The translations under genes were made by a program, and so were the position numbers. A stretch of DNA of 64,000 nucleotides from Enterococcus alcedinis (GTDB taxonomy: Bacteria; Bacillota; Bacilli; Lactobacillales; Enterococcaceae): positions 221,293 to 285,292 of the forward strand of contig NZ_BMDT01000001.1 of the NCBI RefSeq assembly GCF_014635985.1, written 5' to 3'. The notes under the pieces were generated by a model, which did no database searches, was not told the origin of the DNA, and worked only from the letters and a program-made list of their open reading frames with translations. Every line of letters starts with the position of its first letter. Position 1 is the stretch's first letter. Below are positions 8,936 through 19,992 of this stretch, piece after piece.

Positions 8936-9424
8936 ATGAAACCACAAGTTGCGGTAATTATGGGAAGTATTTCAGATTGGGAAACGATGCAAGAAGCTTG
9001 TTTACAATTAGATTTTTATGGAATTGAATATGAAAAAAAAGTTGTATCGGCTCATCGTACACCGGATTTGATGTTTAAATATGCAGAAGAAGCGCGTGAA
9101 AGAGGAATTAAAGTGATTATTGCAGGGGCTGGAGGCGCAGCGCACCTACCAGGTATGGTAGCAGCCAAAACAACATTACCAGTCATAGGCGTTCCTGTTC
9201 AATCACGCGCTTTGAGTGGTTGGGATTCGTTGCTATCGATTGTTCAAATGCCGGCAGGTGTTCCAGTTGCAACGACAGCCATCGGAAAAGCTGGCGCAAG
9301 TAATGCAGGGATTCTTGCAGTTCAAATGCTTTCGATGTATGATTTAGCTATAGCAAAAAAACTTTCAGATCGACGGAATGAAATGGAAGAAATGGTGATA
9401 GAAAGTAGTGATCAACTTGGTTAA
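8936..9424 (+). CDS. purE: N5-carboxyaminoimidazole ribonucleotide mutase
   Basis: PurE class I moves the carboxyl group of N5-CAIR to C4, giving CAIR, in IMP synthesis. The 162-residue protein has the substrate loop GSISDWETM (11-19) and VSAHRTPD (37-44), both diagnostic. The start ATG 8936 follows AAAGGGG. It overlaps purK by 17 bp, so the two proteins, which work in sequence on an unstable intermediate, are translationally coupled. The PurBox promoter lies directly upstream. Confidence 0.96.
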   Translation: MKPQVAVIMGSISDWETMQEACLQLDFYGIEYEKKVVSAHRTPDLMFKYAEEARERGIKVIIAGAGGAAHLPGMVAAKTTLPVIGVPVQSRALSGWDSLLSIVQMPAGVPVATTAIGKAGASNAGILAVQMLSMYDLAIAKKLSDRRNEMEEMVIESSDQLG

Positions 9425-10541
9425 TCCATTAATGCCGGGAGCGACTATTGGAATTATTGGTGGCGGGCAATTAGGAAGAATGTTAACAATGAGCGCGAAG
9501 AAAATGGGCTTTCAAGTCGGTGTCTTAGACCCAGCAGAAAATTGTCCGACAGCACAAATTGCGGATTGGCATATTTTAGCGGACTATGATGATGTCTTAG
9601 CATTGGAAGAGATGGCTCGTCGAAGCGATGTTGTCACCTATGAATTTGAAAACGTGAATGTGGAAGCGTTGGCGGCAATCACAGAACAAGTTCCTGTCCC
9701 ACAAGGTACTGATTTACTAGCGATTACACAAGATCGTTTATTAGAGAAATCATTTTTAGAAGCAAATAACATTGTGATTGCACCATATTCAACAATTATT
9801 AGTCCAACGGATATTCAAGAGGCAATCGAAAGCATTGGTTATCCTTGTGTCTTAAAAACAACACGTGGTGGTTATGATGGTAAAGGACAGTATGTCTTAA
9901 AAGATATGACTGATTTAGCGCCTTCGATGAACTTACTGCGTTCAGGCACTTGTGAACTTGAAGCTTGGATTCCTTTTGAGAAAGAATTATCGGTTATTGT
10001 GGCTGGAAATGGCCAAGAATTTACAACTTTTCCGATTGTCGAAAATATTCATCGCAACAATATTTTATATCAAACAATTGCACCAGCGAATATTTTACCG
10101 GATGTTGCGAATGAAATTGCTCGAATTGCTAAAGTGATTGCAAAAGCAGTCAATTTGCATGGTGTACTGGCGATTGAGTTGTTTTTAACAGAATCTGGAA
10201 GTATCTACGTTAATGAATTGGCGCCAAGACCACATAATTCTGGACATTATTCAATCGAAGCTTGCAATATGAGCCAATTTGACGCTCATATTCGTGGTAT
10301 TTGTGGTTGGCCATTAGGTGAAGTCAAGCTGTTATCGTCAGCGATCATGGTCAATATTTTAGGTGAAGAACTTGAAAAAAGTTATCAGCAAATTATGAAG
10401 CAACCACAATGGCAATTCCATTTCTATGGAAAAGAAGAAGCCAAAGCGGGCCGTAAAATGGGGCATGTCACTATTACGACCGATGATATTGAAAAAACGA
10501 AAAAAGAAATTGATGCAACGAATGTTTGGAAAATATCATAA
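9408..10541 (+). CDS. purK: N5-carboxyaminoimidazole ribonucleotide synthase
   Basis: PurK uses ATP and bicarbonate to carboxylate AIR, the substrate for PurE. The N-terminal dinucleotide-like loop [12 protein letters not shown] (about 14-25), the ATP-grasp core (GGYDGKGQY, then [10 protein letters not shown]) and the catalytic region [19 protein letters not shown] are present; 377 residues is normal. The start is uncertain: GTG 9408 keeps the family N-terminus and overlaps purE by 17 bp, while TTG 9417 or ATG 9432 would also retain the Rossmann loop. A strong terminator follows. Confidence 0.94.
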   Translation: MINLVNPLMPGATIGIIGGGQLGRMLTMSAKKMGFQVGVLDPAENCPTAQIADWHILADYDDVLALEEMARRSDVVTYEFENVNVEALAAITEQVPVPQGTDLLAITQDRLLEKSFLEANNIVIAPYSTIISPTDIQEAIESIGYPCVLKTTRGGYDGKGQYVLKDMTDLAPSMNLLRSGTCELEAWIPFEKELSVIVAGNGQEFTTFPIVENIHRNNILYQTIAPANILPDVANEIARIAKVIAKAVNLHGVLAIELFLTESGSIYVNELAPRPHNSGHYSIEACNMSQFDAHIRGICGWPLGEVKLLSSAIMVNILGEELEKSYQQIMKQPQWQFHFYGKEEAKAGRKMGHVTITTDDIEKTKKEIDATNVWKIS

Positions 10542-10555
10542 ATTTAAAATATAAG

Positions 10556-10605
10556 AAAAAAACACCTTTAAAAGCGAATGTTCCGTTTTTAAGGGTGTTT
10601 TTTTG
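10556..10605 (+). terminator. Intrinsic terminator after purK
   Basis: AACACCTTTAAAA pairs over 13 bp with TTTTTAAGGGTGTT, then TTTTTT. It separates purEK from purS and the later genes, which have their own promoter. Confidence 0.88.
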
Positions 10606-10618
10606 AACGGTTGTTCCC

Positions 10619-10696
10619 TAAAGGCGAACGATTGTTGTTTATTAATTATTTAATGTAAATATTTCGTTGACGGTTTATCAGTATCGTTGTTACAAT
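10619..10696 (+). promoter_or_regulatory. purS operon promoter with PurBox
   Basis: TAAAGGCGAACGATTG (10619-10634) contains a PurBox core. The promoter reads TTGACG (10667-10672), an 18-bp spacer, TACAAT (10691-10696). The core G (10626) is 65 bp before the -10, the same geometry as at purE. The 110-nt leader also holds an inverted CGAACAAT copy at 10735-10743. Confidence 0.75.
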
Positions 10697-10807
10697 GAAT
10701 GCATCAAATAGAGGAAAAAAGCTAGTTAAAACCGATTGTTCGATGATTTCTAATTGGATGTCGTTCGTCAATTAAGGAAAGCAGCACCTCGTGAAGGAGA
10801 AGAGTAA

Positions 10808-11062
10808 ATGTATTTTGTAAAAGTTTATGTTACTTACAAGGAATCAGTATTAGACCCACAAGGAGAAGCGGTAAAAGGAGCAGTTCACCGTTTAGGCTAC
10901 ACAGAAGTGGAAGATATGCGAATTGGTAAGTATTTTGAAATAAAAATTGCAAAATCAGACCGTCCAGTAGAAGCAATGATTGAAGAGGTTTGTGATAAAT
11001 TATTAGCTAACGTGAATATGGAAACGTATCGTTATGAAATTCAAACAATGGAGGAAGCATAA
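10808..11062 (+). CDS. purS: Phosphoribosylformylglycinamidine synthase subunit PurS
   Basis: PurS is the small structural subunit that bridges PurQ and the small-type PurL in FGAM synthase. The 84-residue sequence, with [20 protein letters not shown] (6-25) and [16 protein letters not shown], is characteristic. GAAGGAG lies 8 nt before ATG 10808. It is the first gene of the long pur operon; the next gene begins 1 bp after its stop. Confidence 0.96.
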   Translation: MYFVKVYVTYKESVLDPQGEAVKGAVHRLGYTEVEDMRIGKYFEIKIAKSDRPVEAMIEEVCDKLLANVNMETYRYEIQTMEEA

Positions 11063-11063
11063 G

Positions 11064-11738
11064 ATGAAATTTGCGGTCATTGTTTTTCCAGGCTCTAACT
11101 GTGACCTTGATTTACTTTGGGCAATCAAAGATGTCATGGGTGCAGACGCAGAATACGTTCGTCATGATGCAACAAGTTTAGCTGGGTTTGACGGTGTTTT
11201 ATTACCCGGTGGTTTTTCATACGGTGACTACTTACGTTGTGGTGCAATTGCCCGTTTTTCAAATATTATGTCAGAAGTGGTACGTTTTGCTGAAGAAGGT
11301 AAACCAGTTTTTGGCACGTGTAACGGATTCCAAATCTTAACCGAAGCTGGTTTGTTACCAGGCGTTTTAAAACGTAACGAATCGCTAAGTTTTATTTGTA
11401 AACCCGTTCCAGTAGAAGTTGTTAATAATCAAACGAAATTTACGACGGAATACGACGAAAACGAACAATTAACATTACCGATTGCTCATGGTGAAGGAAA
11501 CTACTACTGTGACGAAGAAACGTTAAAAGAGTTAGAAGCAAACAATCAAATTGTTTTCAAATATAAAGAGAATGTTAATGGCAGTTTAGAAAGAATTGCT
11601 GGTATTACAAACAAGGCAGGGAACGTTTTAGGGATGATGCCGCATCCAGAAAGAGCGATGGAAGAATTATTAGGATCGACCGATGGCAAAAAATTCTTTG
11701 CATCAATTTTGAAGAACTATGGAAAGGTGACTGTATAA
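11064..11738 (+). CDS. purQ: FGAM synthase glutaminase subunit PurQ
   Basis: PurQ is the class I glutamine amidotransferase that passes ammonia to PurL. ATG 11064 was chosen because GAGGAAG precedes it and [14 protein letters not shown] matches the family; a longer frame from 11034 is inside purS. The nucleophile is C86 in GTCNGFQIL and the rest of the triad is H194 and E196 in MPHPERA. The length of 224 residues is typical. The gene abuts purL with no gap. Confidence 0.96.
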   Translation: MKFAVIVFPGSNCDLDLLWAIKDVMGADAEYVRHDATSLAGFDGVLLPGGFSYGDYLRCGAIARFSNIMSEVVRFAEEGKPVFGTCNGFQILTEAGLLPGVLKRNESLSFICKPVPVEVVNNQTKFTTEYDENEQLTLPIAHGEGNYYCDEETLKELEANNQIVFKYKENVNGSLERIAGITNKAGNVLGMMPHPERAMEELLGSTDGKKFFASILKNYGKVTV

Positions 11739-13961
11739 ATGAATAAAGTAATGGAGCCAACACCGCAAGAAATTAAAGACAAAAGAATCTATGCTGAGTG
11801 GGGACTAACAGACGAAGAATACAGTTTAATCTCAGAGAAAATTTTGAATCGTTTACCAAACTACACTGAAACAGGTTTGTTCTCTGTAATGTGGAGCGAG
11901 CACTGTTCATATAAAAATTCAAAACCTGTTCTACGTAAATTCCCAACGGAAGGTGAACACGTTTTACAAGGACCAGGTGAAGGTGCTGGGATTGTCGATA
12001 TCGGCGATGGACAAGCAGTTGTTTTTAAAGCGGAAAGTCATAACCATCCATCAGCAGTAGAGCCTTATGAAGGGGCTGCAACAGGGGTTGGCGGTATCAT
12101 TCGTGATATCTTTAGTATGGGAGCGCGTCCGGTTGCGATGTTGAACTCGTTACGTTTTGGTGAATTAGACAACGATCGTACAAAATACTTATTTGAAGAA
12201 GTCGTTGCAGGAATCGGTGGTTACGGCAACTGTATCGGAATTCCAACAGTTGGTGGCGAAATTCAATTTGATGACGTTTATGAAAAAAATCCACTAGTCA
12301 ATGCGATGTGTGTTGGATTAATTGACCACAAGGATATTCAAAAAGGACAAGCCAAAGGAATCGGAAACTCAATCATGTATGTCGGCGCTAAAACAGGACG
12401 CGACGGCATCCACGGTGCAACATTTTCTTCTGAAGAATTCGTAGAGGGTGAAGATCAGCAACGTTCAGCGGTTCAAGTTGGTGATCCATTGTTAGAAAAA
12501 TTATTAATGGATGCTTGTTTAGAGTTGATTTTAGAGCACAACGATATTTTAGTCGGTATTCAAGATATGGGAGCAGCCGGTCTCGTTTCTTCTAGTTCAG
12601 AAATGGCGTCAAAAGCCGGATCTGGTCTAAAATTATACTTAGATGACGTGCCTCAGCGTGAAACAAACATGACACCTTACGAAATGATGCTTTCTGAATC
12701 GCAAGAACGTATGCTTTTATGTATTAAACAAGGTGAAGAGCAACAAGTCATTGATTTGTTTGAAAAATATGAGTTAGATGCGGTAAATATCGGTGTTGTA
12801 ACCGATGATGGTATGTATCGCTTATTCCATCATGATATTGAAGTAGCGAATTTACCGGTGGATGCGTTAGCAGAAGATGCACCAACATACTATAAAGAAT
12901 ACAAAGAGCCTGCACGTATTGCCGAGTTTGCTCAATTAGAAAACTTTATTCCAACAATTACGGATGCTAGCGAAACGTTAGTAAACTTATTAAAACAACC
13001 AACAATTGCTTCGAAAAAAATGGTCTATGAAACATTTGATTCACAAGTTCGTACAAACACGGTTGTCGGTCCAGGAAGTGACGCGGCGGTTATCCGTGTT
13101 CGCGGTACAAACAAAGCGTTAGCGATGACAATGGACTGTAATAGTCGTTACCTATACTTAAATCCTGAAATTGGTGGTCAAATTGCCGTTTCAGAAGCAG
13201 CACGTAACATTGTGGCATCAGGTGGAAAACCATTAGCAATTACTGACTGTTTAAACTTCGGTTCACCAGACAAACCAGAAGGATTCTGGGAGTTATGGAC
13301 GGCAGCTGATGGAATTTCAGAAGCTTGTCGTACGCTAGAAACACCAGTCATCTCTGGAAACGTTTCGTTATACAACGAGACAAATGGTCAATCGGTTTAT
13401 CCAACACCAGTCATCGGAATGGTTGGTTTAATTGAAGACGTGGCTCATATTACGACGCAAAACTTTACAACTGCGGGCGATTTGATTTATGTTGTTGGTC
13501 AAACAGGCGCTGACTTTAACGGAAGCGAAATTCAAAAAATGCAAGCAGGTAAAATCGAAGGCCGTTTAATGAACTTTGATCTAACTACTGAAAAAGCCAA
13601 TCAAGATTTCGTTTTAGCAGCGATTCAAGCAGGGCTTGTTGCAAGTGCGCATGACTGTAGCGAAGGTGGCTTAGCTGTCGCAATTACAGAGTCGGCATTT
13701 GGCAATCAATTCGGTGTCGATGTAACTGTTGATGTTACAAAAGAAGAATTATTTGCTGAAACGCAATCACGTTTTATCCTAAGTGTTTCTCCAGCGGATC
13801 AAGCAGCATTTGAGGCCTTAGCGGGTGATAAAGTGGCGCATGTTGGTCAAGTAACAGAGACAGGTAAATTAATGATCGCTGCAAAAGATGCTGTGATTGA
13901 ATTAGAAACAAGTAAAGTGAAACAAGTTTGGGAGGACGCACTTTCATGCCTACTGAAATAA
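11739..13961 (+). CDS. purL: FGAM synthase large subunit PurL (small type)
   Basis: PurL makes FGAM from FGAR, ATP and ammonia, the fourth step of the pathway. At 740 residues it is the Gram-positive small form that needs PurS and PurQ, both encoded just upstream. Typical blocks include [15 protein letters not shown] near 50, AESHNHPSA near 97, and the second ATP-binding half with [10 protein letters not shown] and [12 protein letters not shown]. The start codon immediately follows the purQ stop. The last 16 bp overlap purF. Confidence 0.97.
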   Translation: MNKVMEPTPQEIKDKRIYAEWGLTDEEYSLISEKILNRLPNYTETGLFSVMWSEHCSYKNSKPVLRKFPTEGEHVLQGPGEGAGIVDIGDGQAVVFKAESHNHPSAVEPYEGAATGVGGIIRDIFSMGARPVAMLNSLRFGELDNDRTKYLFEEVVAGIGGYGNCIGIPTVGGEIQFDDVYEKNPLVNAMCVGLIDHKDIQKGQAKGIGNSIMYVGAKTGRDGIHGATFSSEEFVEGEDQQRSAVQVGDPLLEKLLMDACLELILEHNDILVGIQDMGAAGLVSSSSEMASKAGSGLKLYLDDVPQRETNMTPYEMMLSESQERMLLCIKQGEEQQVIDLFEKYELDAVNIGVVTDDGMYRLFHHDIEVANLPVDALAEDAPTYYKEYKEPARIAEFAQLENFIPTITDASETLVNLLKQPTIASKKMVYETFDSQVRTNTVVGPGSDAAVIRVRGTNKALAMTMDCNSRYLYLNPEIGGQIAVSEAARNIVASGGKPLAITDCLNFGSPDKPEGFWELWTAADGISEACRTLETPVISGNVSLYNETNGQSVYPTPVIGMVGLIEDVAHITTQNFTTAGDLIYVVGQTGADFNGSEIQKMQAGKIEGRLMNFDLTTEKANQDFVLAAIQAGLVASAHDCSEGGLAVAITESAFGNQFGVDVTVDVTKEELFAETQSRFILSVSPADQAAFEALAGDKVAHVGQVTETGKLMIAAKDAVIELETSKVKQVWEDALSCLLK

Positions 13962-15385
13962 GAAGTCTAAATGAAGAATGCGGTATCTTCGGTGTCTGGG
14001 GACACGAAGATGCTGCTCGCGTCACCTATTTTGGTCTCCATAATTTACAACACCGCGGTCAAGAAGGAGCGGGGATTGTTTCAAATGAAGCAGGACACCT
14101 TCATGGTTATCGTGGACTTGGTTTATTATCCGAAGTTTTTTCGAATGAAAATCGTTTAAATAAACTACATGGAAATGCTGCCATTGGTCATGTTCGTTAC
14201 GCGACTTCAGGTAATGGACATGTTGATAATATTCAACCTTTCTTATTCCGCTTTTTCGATAGTCAAGTTAGTTTAGCGCATAATGGTAATTTAACGAATG
14301 CGAAAACATTGCGTCGTGAATTAGAAGAGCAAGGGGCGATTTTTCATTCAAGCTCAGATACTGAAATTTTGATGCATCTGATTCGTAAAAGTGAAGCGCC
14401 AACCTTTTTGGATCGCTTAAAAGAAAGTTTGAATCAAGTACAAGGTGGTTTTGCTTACATTTTAATGACCGAAAATGCCATGTATGCAGCGCTTGATCCA
14501 AATGGTTTTCGACCGTTATCAATCGGACAAATGAAAAATGGTTCGTATGTTGTCGCGTCTGAAACTTGTGCGCTTGAAGCAAATGGTGCCGCATTTGTAC
14601 GCGATGTACGTCCGGGAGAAGTCATTGTTATTGACGATGAAGGATTAAAAATTGATGCCTACACGACAGACACGCAACATGCGATTTGTTCGATGGAATA
14701 CATTTATTTTGCACGTCCCGATTCGAATATTGCCGGAGTGAACGTCCATACGGCACGTAAAAATATGGGACGGACATTGGCAAAAGAAGCGCCAGTTGAA
14801 GCGGATATGGTGATTGGTGTACCAAATTCATCGTTATCTGCCGCGAGTGGCTATGCTGAAGTTTCAGGAATTCCTTACGAGTTAGGTTTAATTAAAAATC
14901 AATACATTGCACGTACTTTTATTCAACCAACACAAGAACTACGCGAACAAGGGGTTCGTATGAAATTGTCTGCGGTTCAAGGAGTAGTAGAAGGTAAACG
15001 TGTTATTTTGGTCGATGATTCAATCGTCCGCGGAACAACATCACAAAGAATCGTGCAATTATTAAAAGAAGCGGGAGCGAAAGAAGTACATTTACGTATT
15101 GCTTCACCGCCATTAAAATTCCCTTGTTTTTATGGTATCGATATTAAAACAAGAAAAGAATTAATTGCAGCAGATTTAAGTTTAGACGAAATGAATACAC
15201 GTTTTGGCTCGGATTCATTGGCATTTTTAAGTGAAGAGGGTTTAATTTCGTCAATCGGTTTAACATTCGATGCCCCTTATTCAGGGTTGTGTATGGCTTA
15301 TTTTAACGGTGATTATCCAACGCCATTATACGATTATGAAAAGAAATACCGTGCGTCATTAAAAGAGAACAAAGTGAGTAAATAA
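13946..15385 (+). CDS. purF: Amidophosphoribosyltransferase, one Fe-S cysteine replaced
   Basis: PurF commits PRPP to purine synthesis by forming phosphoribosylamine. ATG 13946 was chosen (GGGAGGAC about 8 nt upstream); it gives an 11-residue propeptide before C12 of [10 protein letters not shown], the N-terminal nucleophile, exactly as in Bacillus subtilis. The PRPP loop [13 protein letters not shown] is at 353-365. Bacillus PurF holds a 4Fe-4S cluster with four cysteines. Here three have equivalents (C248 in AICSMEY, C394 in FPCFYGID, C449 in GLCMAYF), but the fourth position, CxxC in Bacillus, is Y452. The cluster may therefore be absent or altered. Confidence 0.96.
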   Translation: MPTEIRSLNEECGIFGVWGHEDAARVTYFGLHNLQHRGQEGAGIVSNEAGHLHGYRGLGLLSEVFSNENRLNKLHGNAAIGHVRYATSGNGHVDNIQPFLFRFFDSQVSLAHNGNLTNAKTLRRELEEQGAIFHSSSDTEILMHLIRKSEAPTFLDRLKESLNQVQGGFAYILMTENAMYAALDPNGFRPLSIGQMKNGSYVVASETCALEANGAAFVRDVRPGEVIVIDDEGLKIDAYTTDTQHAICSMEYIYFARPDSNIAGVNVHTARKNMGRTLAKEAPVEADMVIGVPNSSLSAASGYAEVSGIPYELGLIKNQYIARTFIQPTQELREQGVRMKLSAVQGVVEGKRVILVDDSIVRGTTSQRIVQLLKEAGAKEVHLRIASPPLKFPCFYGIDIKTRKELIAADLSLDEMNTRFGSDSLAFLSEEGLISSIGLTFDAPYSGLCMAYFNGDYPTPLYDYEKKYRASLKENKVSK

Positions 15386-15400
15386 TTGGAGGAATGCAAA

Positions 15401-16441
15401 GTGCCGAATGCATATGCAAAAGCAGGCGTAGACGTTGAAGCTGGCTACGAAGTGGTGGAACGAATTAAAAAACATGTAAAGAAAACAGAACGTTTAGGCG
15501 TGATGGGCGCTTTAGGTGGCTTTGGAGGCTGTTTTGATTTAAGTGTCTTAGGTGTAAAAGAACCGGTTCTTGTGTCTGGAACGGATGGTGTCGGAACGAA
15601 GTTAATGGTTGCGATTCAAGAAAATAAACATGATACGATTGGGATCGACTGTGTTGCTATGTGCGTCAACGATATCGTCGCTCAAGGCGCAGAACCGCTT
15701 TACTTCCTTGATTATATTGCAACTGGTAAAAATCATCCAGAGCGTTTAGAAGCAGTTGTCGCAGGTGTTGCCGAAGGTTGCTTGCAATCGGGAGCCGCAT
15801 TAATTGGTGGCGAAACAGCGGAAATGCCTGGTATGTATGGAGAAGATGATTACGATTTAGCTGGTTTTGCGGTTGGTATCGCTGAAAAATCTCAATTAGT
15901 AACAGGTGAAAAAATTGCAGCTGGCGACATTTTAATTGGTTTACCCGCTTCAGGTATTCACTCAAATGGTTACTCGCTTGTGCGTAAAGTGTTCTTCGAA
16001 ATGAATGGTTTAACGGGTGATTCCATTTTAAACGCGAGTCAAAAAGCGTTAAAAGAAGAATTGTTAACTCCTACAAAAATCTATGTTCAAGAAATTTTAC
16101 CGTTAGTTAAAGCAGGCCTTGTCAATGGGATTGCGCATATTACTGGTGGTGGTTTTGTTGAAAATATTCCTCGCATGTTACCGGAACAATTAGCAGCTGA
16201 AATTCAATTAGGCTCATGGCCAATTTTACCAATTTTTACAGATCTGGAAACATATGGCGACATCCCAGCGATGGAAATGTACGAAATTTTCAATATGGGA
16301 ATCGGCATGGTCTTAGCTGTTTCCGCTGATAAAGTAGCCGATGTTCAACGTATCGTGAAAGAAGCGAATAGCGAGTCTTACGTTATTGGACAAGTGAAAG
16401 CACAAACCGATCAAGCGATTGAATGGATTGAAGCAAAATGA
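15401..16441 (+). CDS. purM: Phosphoribosylformylglycinamidine cyclo-ligase
   Basis: PurM closes the imidazole ring, converting FGAM to AIR with ATP. GTG 15401 was chosen: GGAGG (15388-15392) is 8 nt upstream and the protein then begins [17 protein letters not shown], as in relatives; the frame also opens at TTG 15386, but the ribosome site would then fall inside the gene. The 346-residue length and blocks [19 protein letters not shown] and [11 protein letters not shown] are diagnostic. The stop overlaps the purN start (ATGA). Confidence 0.96.
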   Translation: MPNAYAKAGVDVEAGYEVVERIKKHVKKTERLGVMGALGGFGGCFDLSVLGVKEPVLVSGTDGVGTKLMVAIQENKHDTIGIDCVAMCVNDIVAQGAEPLYFLDYIATGKNHPERLEAVVAGVAEGCLQSGAALIGGETAEMPGMYGEDDYDLAGFAVGIAEKSQLVTGEKIAAGDILIGLPASGIHSNGYSLVRKVFFEMNGLTGDSILNASQKALKEELLTPTKIYVQEILPLVKAGLVNGIAHITGGGFVENIPRMLPEQLAAEIQLGSWPILPIFTDLETYGDIPAMEMYEIFNMGIGMVLAVSADKVADVQRIVKEANSESYVIGQVKAQTDQAIEWIEAK

Positions 16442-17037
16442 AAAAAATAGCAATTTTTGCATCGGGCAATGGCAGTAATTTTGAAGCCATTGCCCAAGCT
16501 GTTGAACAAAAGCAAATTCAGGGTGAAATTGCCGTTCTTTTTTGTGATCAACCAAAGGCCTATGTCTTAGAACGTGCGGTAAAATATGGTATTCCAACCT
16601 TTTCTTTTTTACCGAAAGATTTTTCGAATAAAATCGCTTATGAAACAGAAATTAAACGCGTGATGACTGAATTTGACGTTGAGTTGATTGTTTTAGCGGG
16701 GTATATGCGTATTGTAGGTCAAACATTATTAGAAGCGTACCCTCAAAAAATTATCAATCTACATCCCTCTTTGTTACCGAGTTTTCCTGGTTTGCACGGA
16801 ATTAAAGACGCTTTTGATTATGGTGTAAAATATAGTGGTATTACGATTCACTATATTGATGAAGGGGTCGATACGGGTCCAATTATTGCCCAAGCGATCA
16901 CAGAAGTCACTCAAGAAGATACGATTGAAAGTTTAGAAGAAAAGATTCATCAATTAGAACATCACTGGTATCCAAAGGTACTAGCAGAAATTATCCAAAA
17001 GGGGTCTCATTCTTATGTTAAAAAGAGCGTTAATTAG
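16438..17037 (+). CDS. purN: Phosphoribosylglycinamide formyltransferase
   Basis: PurN transfers a formyl group from 10-formyl-THF to GAR. The N-terminal phosphate loop [10 protein letters not shown] (8-17) and the catalytic block [13 protein letters not shown] near 110-122 (N, H) followed by the D of DEGVDTGPI near 140 are all present. The 199-residue length is normal. It overlaps purM by 4 bp and purH by 23 bp. No purT (formate-dependent enzyme) is seen in the window. Confidence 0.96.
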   Translation: MKKIAIFASGNGSNFEAIAQAVEQKQIQGEIAVLFCDQPKAYVLERAVKYGIPTFSFLPKDFSNKIAYETEIKRVMTEFDVELIVLAGYMRIVGQTLLEAYPQKIINLHPSLLPSFPGLHGIKDAFDYGVKYSGITIHYIDEGVDTGPIIAQAITEVTQEDTIESLEEKIHQLEHHWYPKVLAEIIQKGSHSYVKKSVN

Positions 17038-18556
17038 TGTATCAGATAAAGCTGGAATTGTTGAATTTGCTCAAGAATTAGTGGCGTTAAAGTTTGAAAT
17101 TATTTCAACAGGAGGCACAAAAGCGGCTTTAGATCAAGCGGGTATTGCGACGATTGGCATTGAAGACGTTACAGCGTTTCCAGAAATGATGGATGGTCGT
17201 GTGAAAACGTTGCATCCGAAAATTCATGGTGGCCTGTTAGGGCGTCGTGATTTGGAAAGCCATGTAACAGCGATGACGACACATGAAATTTATCCGATTG
17301 ATTTGGTTGTCGTTAACTTGTACCCATTTAAAGAAACGATTAGTCGTCCGGATGTAACGGAAGCAGAAGCCATTGAAAACATTGATATCGGTGGACCGAG
17401 TATGTTACGTTCTGCTGCTAAAAATCATCAATTTGTAACGGTGGCAGTTGATCCAAGTGATTACCCAACGATTTTAGCAGAATATAAAGCAACAGGTGAA
17501 ACGACTTTTGCGACTCGCCAAAAACTAGCAGCGAAAGTTTTCCGTCACACAGCAGCTTATGATGCGTTGATTGCGAGTTACTTAACGGATTTAGTCGGTG
17601 AAACAGAACCTGAAAAATTAACATTAACATATGATTTAAAACAATCATTACGTTACGGTGAAAATAGCCATCAATCCGCTGATTTTTATCAAGATGCCTT
17701 ACCAAAAAACTTCTCAATTGCGAGTGCTAAGCAATTGCACGGTAAAGAGTTATCATACAATAACATTCGTGACGCAGATGCAGCTGTTAAGATTGCCGCA
17801 GAATACGATCAACCGATTGCGGTTGCAGTGAAGCACATGAATCCATGTGGTATTGGTACAGGAGAGACTGCTTATGAAGCATTTATGAATGCCTATGAAG
17901 CCGATCCAGTATCAATCTTTGGTGGGATTGTTGTCATCAATCGTCCGGTGACATTAGAAGTTGCGAACCAAATGAAAAATATTTTTTTAGAAATTATTAT
18001 TGCGCCTTCTTTTGATGCGGATGCTTTTGAAGTCTTAGCTCAAAAGAAAAATTTACGTCTATTAACACTTGATTTTTCAGCTGCTGTTAGCGAACAAGCC
18101 GAAGTTGTTTCCGTTTTAGGTGGCTTACTTGTTCAAAGTCCAGACAATCAAAAAGAAGGACCGGCGGATTGGAAAGTTGTCACAAAACGCCAACCAACAG
18201 ATGCCGAGCTAGCAACCATGGCTTTTGCCTGGAATGGTGTAAAGCATGTTAAATCAAATGCGATTTTATTAGCGAACGGTCAACGGACGGTAGGTATTGG
18301 TGCTGGTCAAATGAATCGTGTGGGTTCTGTGAAAATTGCGATTGATCAAGCAACTGCTGCCAATCAAATCGAAGGTGCAGTCTTAGCAAGTGATGCATTC
18401 TTCCCAATGAGTGACAGTGTGGAATATGCCGCAAAACACGGTATCAAAGCGATTATCCAACCGGGTGGAAGTATTAAAGATCAAGAATCGATTGATATGG
18501 CCGATCAATATGGCATTACAATGATTTTTACAAATCTTCGTCATTTTAAACACTAA
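17015..18556 (+). CDS. purH: Bifunctional AICAR formyltransferase/IMP cyclohydrolase
   Basis: PurH carries out the last two steps to IMP. The N-terminal MGS-like cyclohydrolase domain (about 1-145, with [13 protein letters not shown] and [12 protein letters not shown]) precedes the transformylase domain, whose catalytic pair K273-H274 lies in AVKHMNPCG. The full length is 513 residues. The ATG lies 23 bp inside purN with AAGGGG upstream, so translation is coupled. Confidence 0.97.
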   Translation: MLKRALISVSDKAGIVEFAQELVALKFEIISTGGTKAALDQAGIATIGIEDVTAFPEMMDGRVKTLHPKIHGGLLGRRDLESHVTAMTTHEIYPIDLVVVNLYPFKETISRPDVTEAEAIENIDIGGPSMLRSAAKNHQFVTVAVDPSDYPTILAEYKATGETTFATRQKLAAKVFRHTAAYDALIASYLTDLVGETEPEKLTLTYDLKQSLRYGENSHQSADFYQDALPKNFSIASAKQLHGKELSYNNIRDADAAVKIAAEYDQPIAVAVKHMNPCGIGTGETAYEAFMNAYEADPVSIFGGIVVINRPVTLEVANQMKNIFLEIIIAPSFDADAFEVLAQKKNLRLLTLDFSAAVSEQAEVVSVLGGLLVQSPDNQKEGPADWKVVTKRQPTDAELATMAFAWNGVKHVKSNAILLANGQRTVGIGAGQMNRVGSVKIAIDQATAANQIEGAVLASDAFFPMSDSVEYAAKHGIKAIIQPGGSIKDQESIDMADQYGITMIFTNLRHFKH

Positions 18557-18586
18557 AATATGTATGCAACAAAAAAGGAGTACAAA

Positions 18587-19843
18587 ATGAAACTTTTAAT
18601 TATCGGTAGTGGTGGTCGTGAACATGCCTTAGGGAAAAAATTATTTGAAGATCCGCAAGTAACAGCAGTTTTTTGTGCAAAAGGAAATGCTGGAATGACA
18701 AAAGATGGCATTACCGTTGTCGATATTGCAGAAGATGCACATGAAGAATTAATTGCTTTTGCAAAAAAAGAAGCAATCGATTGGACTTTTGTTGGACCTG
18801 AGATTCCGTTGTTAAATGGTATTGTTGATGACTTTCAAGCAGCGGGTCTGAAAATATTTGGACCAAATAAAGCAGCAGCAATGATTGAAGGTTCAAAAGA
18901 ATTTGCCAAAGAATTAATGAGTGAAAGGAACATTCCAACCGCGGCATATCAAACGTTTTCTGATTTTGACGCAGCGAAAGCCTACGTCATTGAGCAGGGT
19001 GCACCGATAGTCATTAAAGCAGACGGTTTAGCAGCTGGTAAAGGTGTTGTCGTCGCTGAAACGATTGAAGTTGCTATTGACGCACTACACGAAATGTTAG
19101 AAGAGCAAAAATTTGGGACAAGCAGTGCCAGAGTTGTGATTGAAGAATTTCTAGCAGGTGAAGAGTTTTCGCTTTTAGCTTTTGTGGATGGCGAGAAAGT
19201 CTATCCAATGGTGATTGCCCAAGATCATAAGCGTGCCTTTGATTTTGACCAAGGACCAAATACCGGTGGGATGGGTGCTTATACACCAGTACCACAAATC
19301 TCAGAAGCAATTGTGGAACAATCCGTCCAAGAAGTGCTCTATCCGACGGTTCAAGGTATGATCCAAAGAGGAACGCCGTACCATGGTATTTTGTATGCGG
19401 GGTTAATTGCAACTGAAAATGGTCCGAAAGTCATTGAATTCAATGCTCGTTTTGGTGATCCAGAAACACAAGTTGTTTTACCGAGGCTTGAAAGTAGTTT
19501 AGCGCAAGTGATTACGAAATTAATTGCGCATGAAACACCTGAAATTCAATGGAATAACTTAGCAAGCGTGGGTGTCGTTGTCGCTGCTAAAGGGTATCCA
19601 GAAGCATATCAAAAAGGGATGGTTTTACCAGAAATCAATCATCCGGATGTATCCGTCATTTATGCTGGTGTAAAAAGTGAACAAGACAAGCTCGTTGCAA
19701 ATGGTGGGCGTGTCTTCTTAGTTGAAGCGCATGCGGAGACAATTGAAGCGGCGCAACAAAAAGTCTATCAAGCATTAGATAAAATGGACACGACGCAACT
19801 CTTTTATCGTAGTGATATTGGCAGTAAGGCTCTAACAAAGTAA
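18587..19843 (+). CDS. purD: Phosphoribosylamine-glycine ligase
   Basis: PurD joins glycine to phosphoribosylamine using ATP. ATG 18587 was chosen (AAAAAGGAG 7 nt upstream; protein starts MKLLIIGSGGREHALG as in the family); the frame is open to 18560 without a ribosome site. The ATP-grasp loop GLAAGKGVVVA and the catalytic EFNARFGDPETQ block are present, and 418 residues is typical. It is the last gene of the operon, followed by a terminator. Confidence 0.96.
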   Translation: MKLLIIGSGGREHALGKKLFEDPQVTAVFCAKGNAGMTKDGITVVDIAEDAHEELIAFAKKEAIDWTFVGPEIPLLNGIVDDFQAAGLKIFGPNKAAAMIEGSKEFAKELMSERNIPTAAYQTFSDFDAAKAYVIEQGAPIVIKADGLAAGKGVVVAETIEVAIDALHEMLEEQKFGTSSARVVIEEFLAGEEFSLLAFVDGEKVYPMVIAQDHKRAFDFDQGPNTGGMGAYTPVPQISEAIVEQSVQEVLYPTVQGMIQRGTPYHGILYAGLIATENGPKVIEFNARFGDPETQVVLPRLESSLAQVITKLIAHETPEIQWNNLASVGVVVAAKGYPEAYQKGMVLPEINHPDVSVIYAGVKSEQDKLVANGGRVFLVEAHAETIEAAQQKVYQALDKMDTTQLFYRSDIGSKALTK

Positions 19844-19852
19844 AAAAGACCG

Positions 19853-19890
19853 CTCGTTTCAATTCGTTTCGAATTGTAGCGAGTTTTTTT
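19853..19890 (+). terminator. Intrinsic terminator of the pur operon
   Basis: CTCGTTTCAATTCG pairs with CGAATTGTAGCGAG with one mismatch, followed by TTTTTTT. Confidence 0.85.
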
Positions 19891-19992
19891 GTTAAAAATA
19901 ATAAAAATAGTGCATAATGAGCGCTAAAAGCGAATGATTCTGGTTACATGTGGTAAAATGTAATTTACTAAATGACAGAGGATGATTACAAG

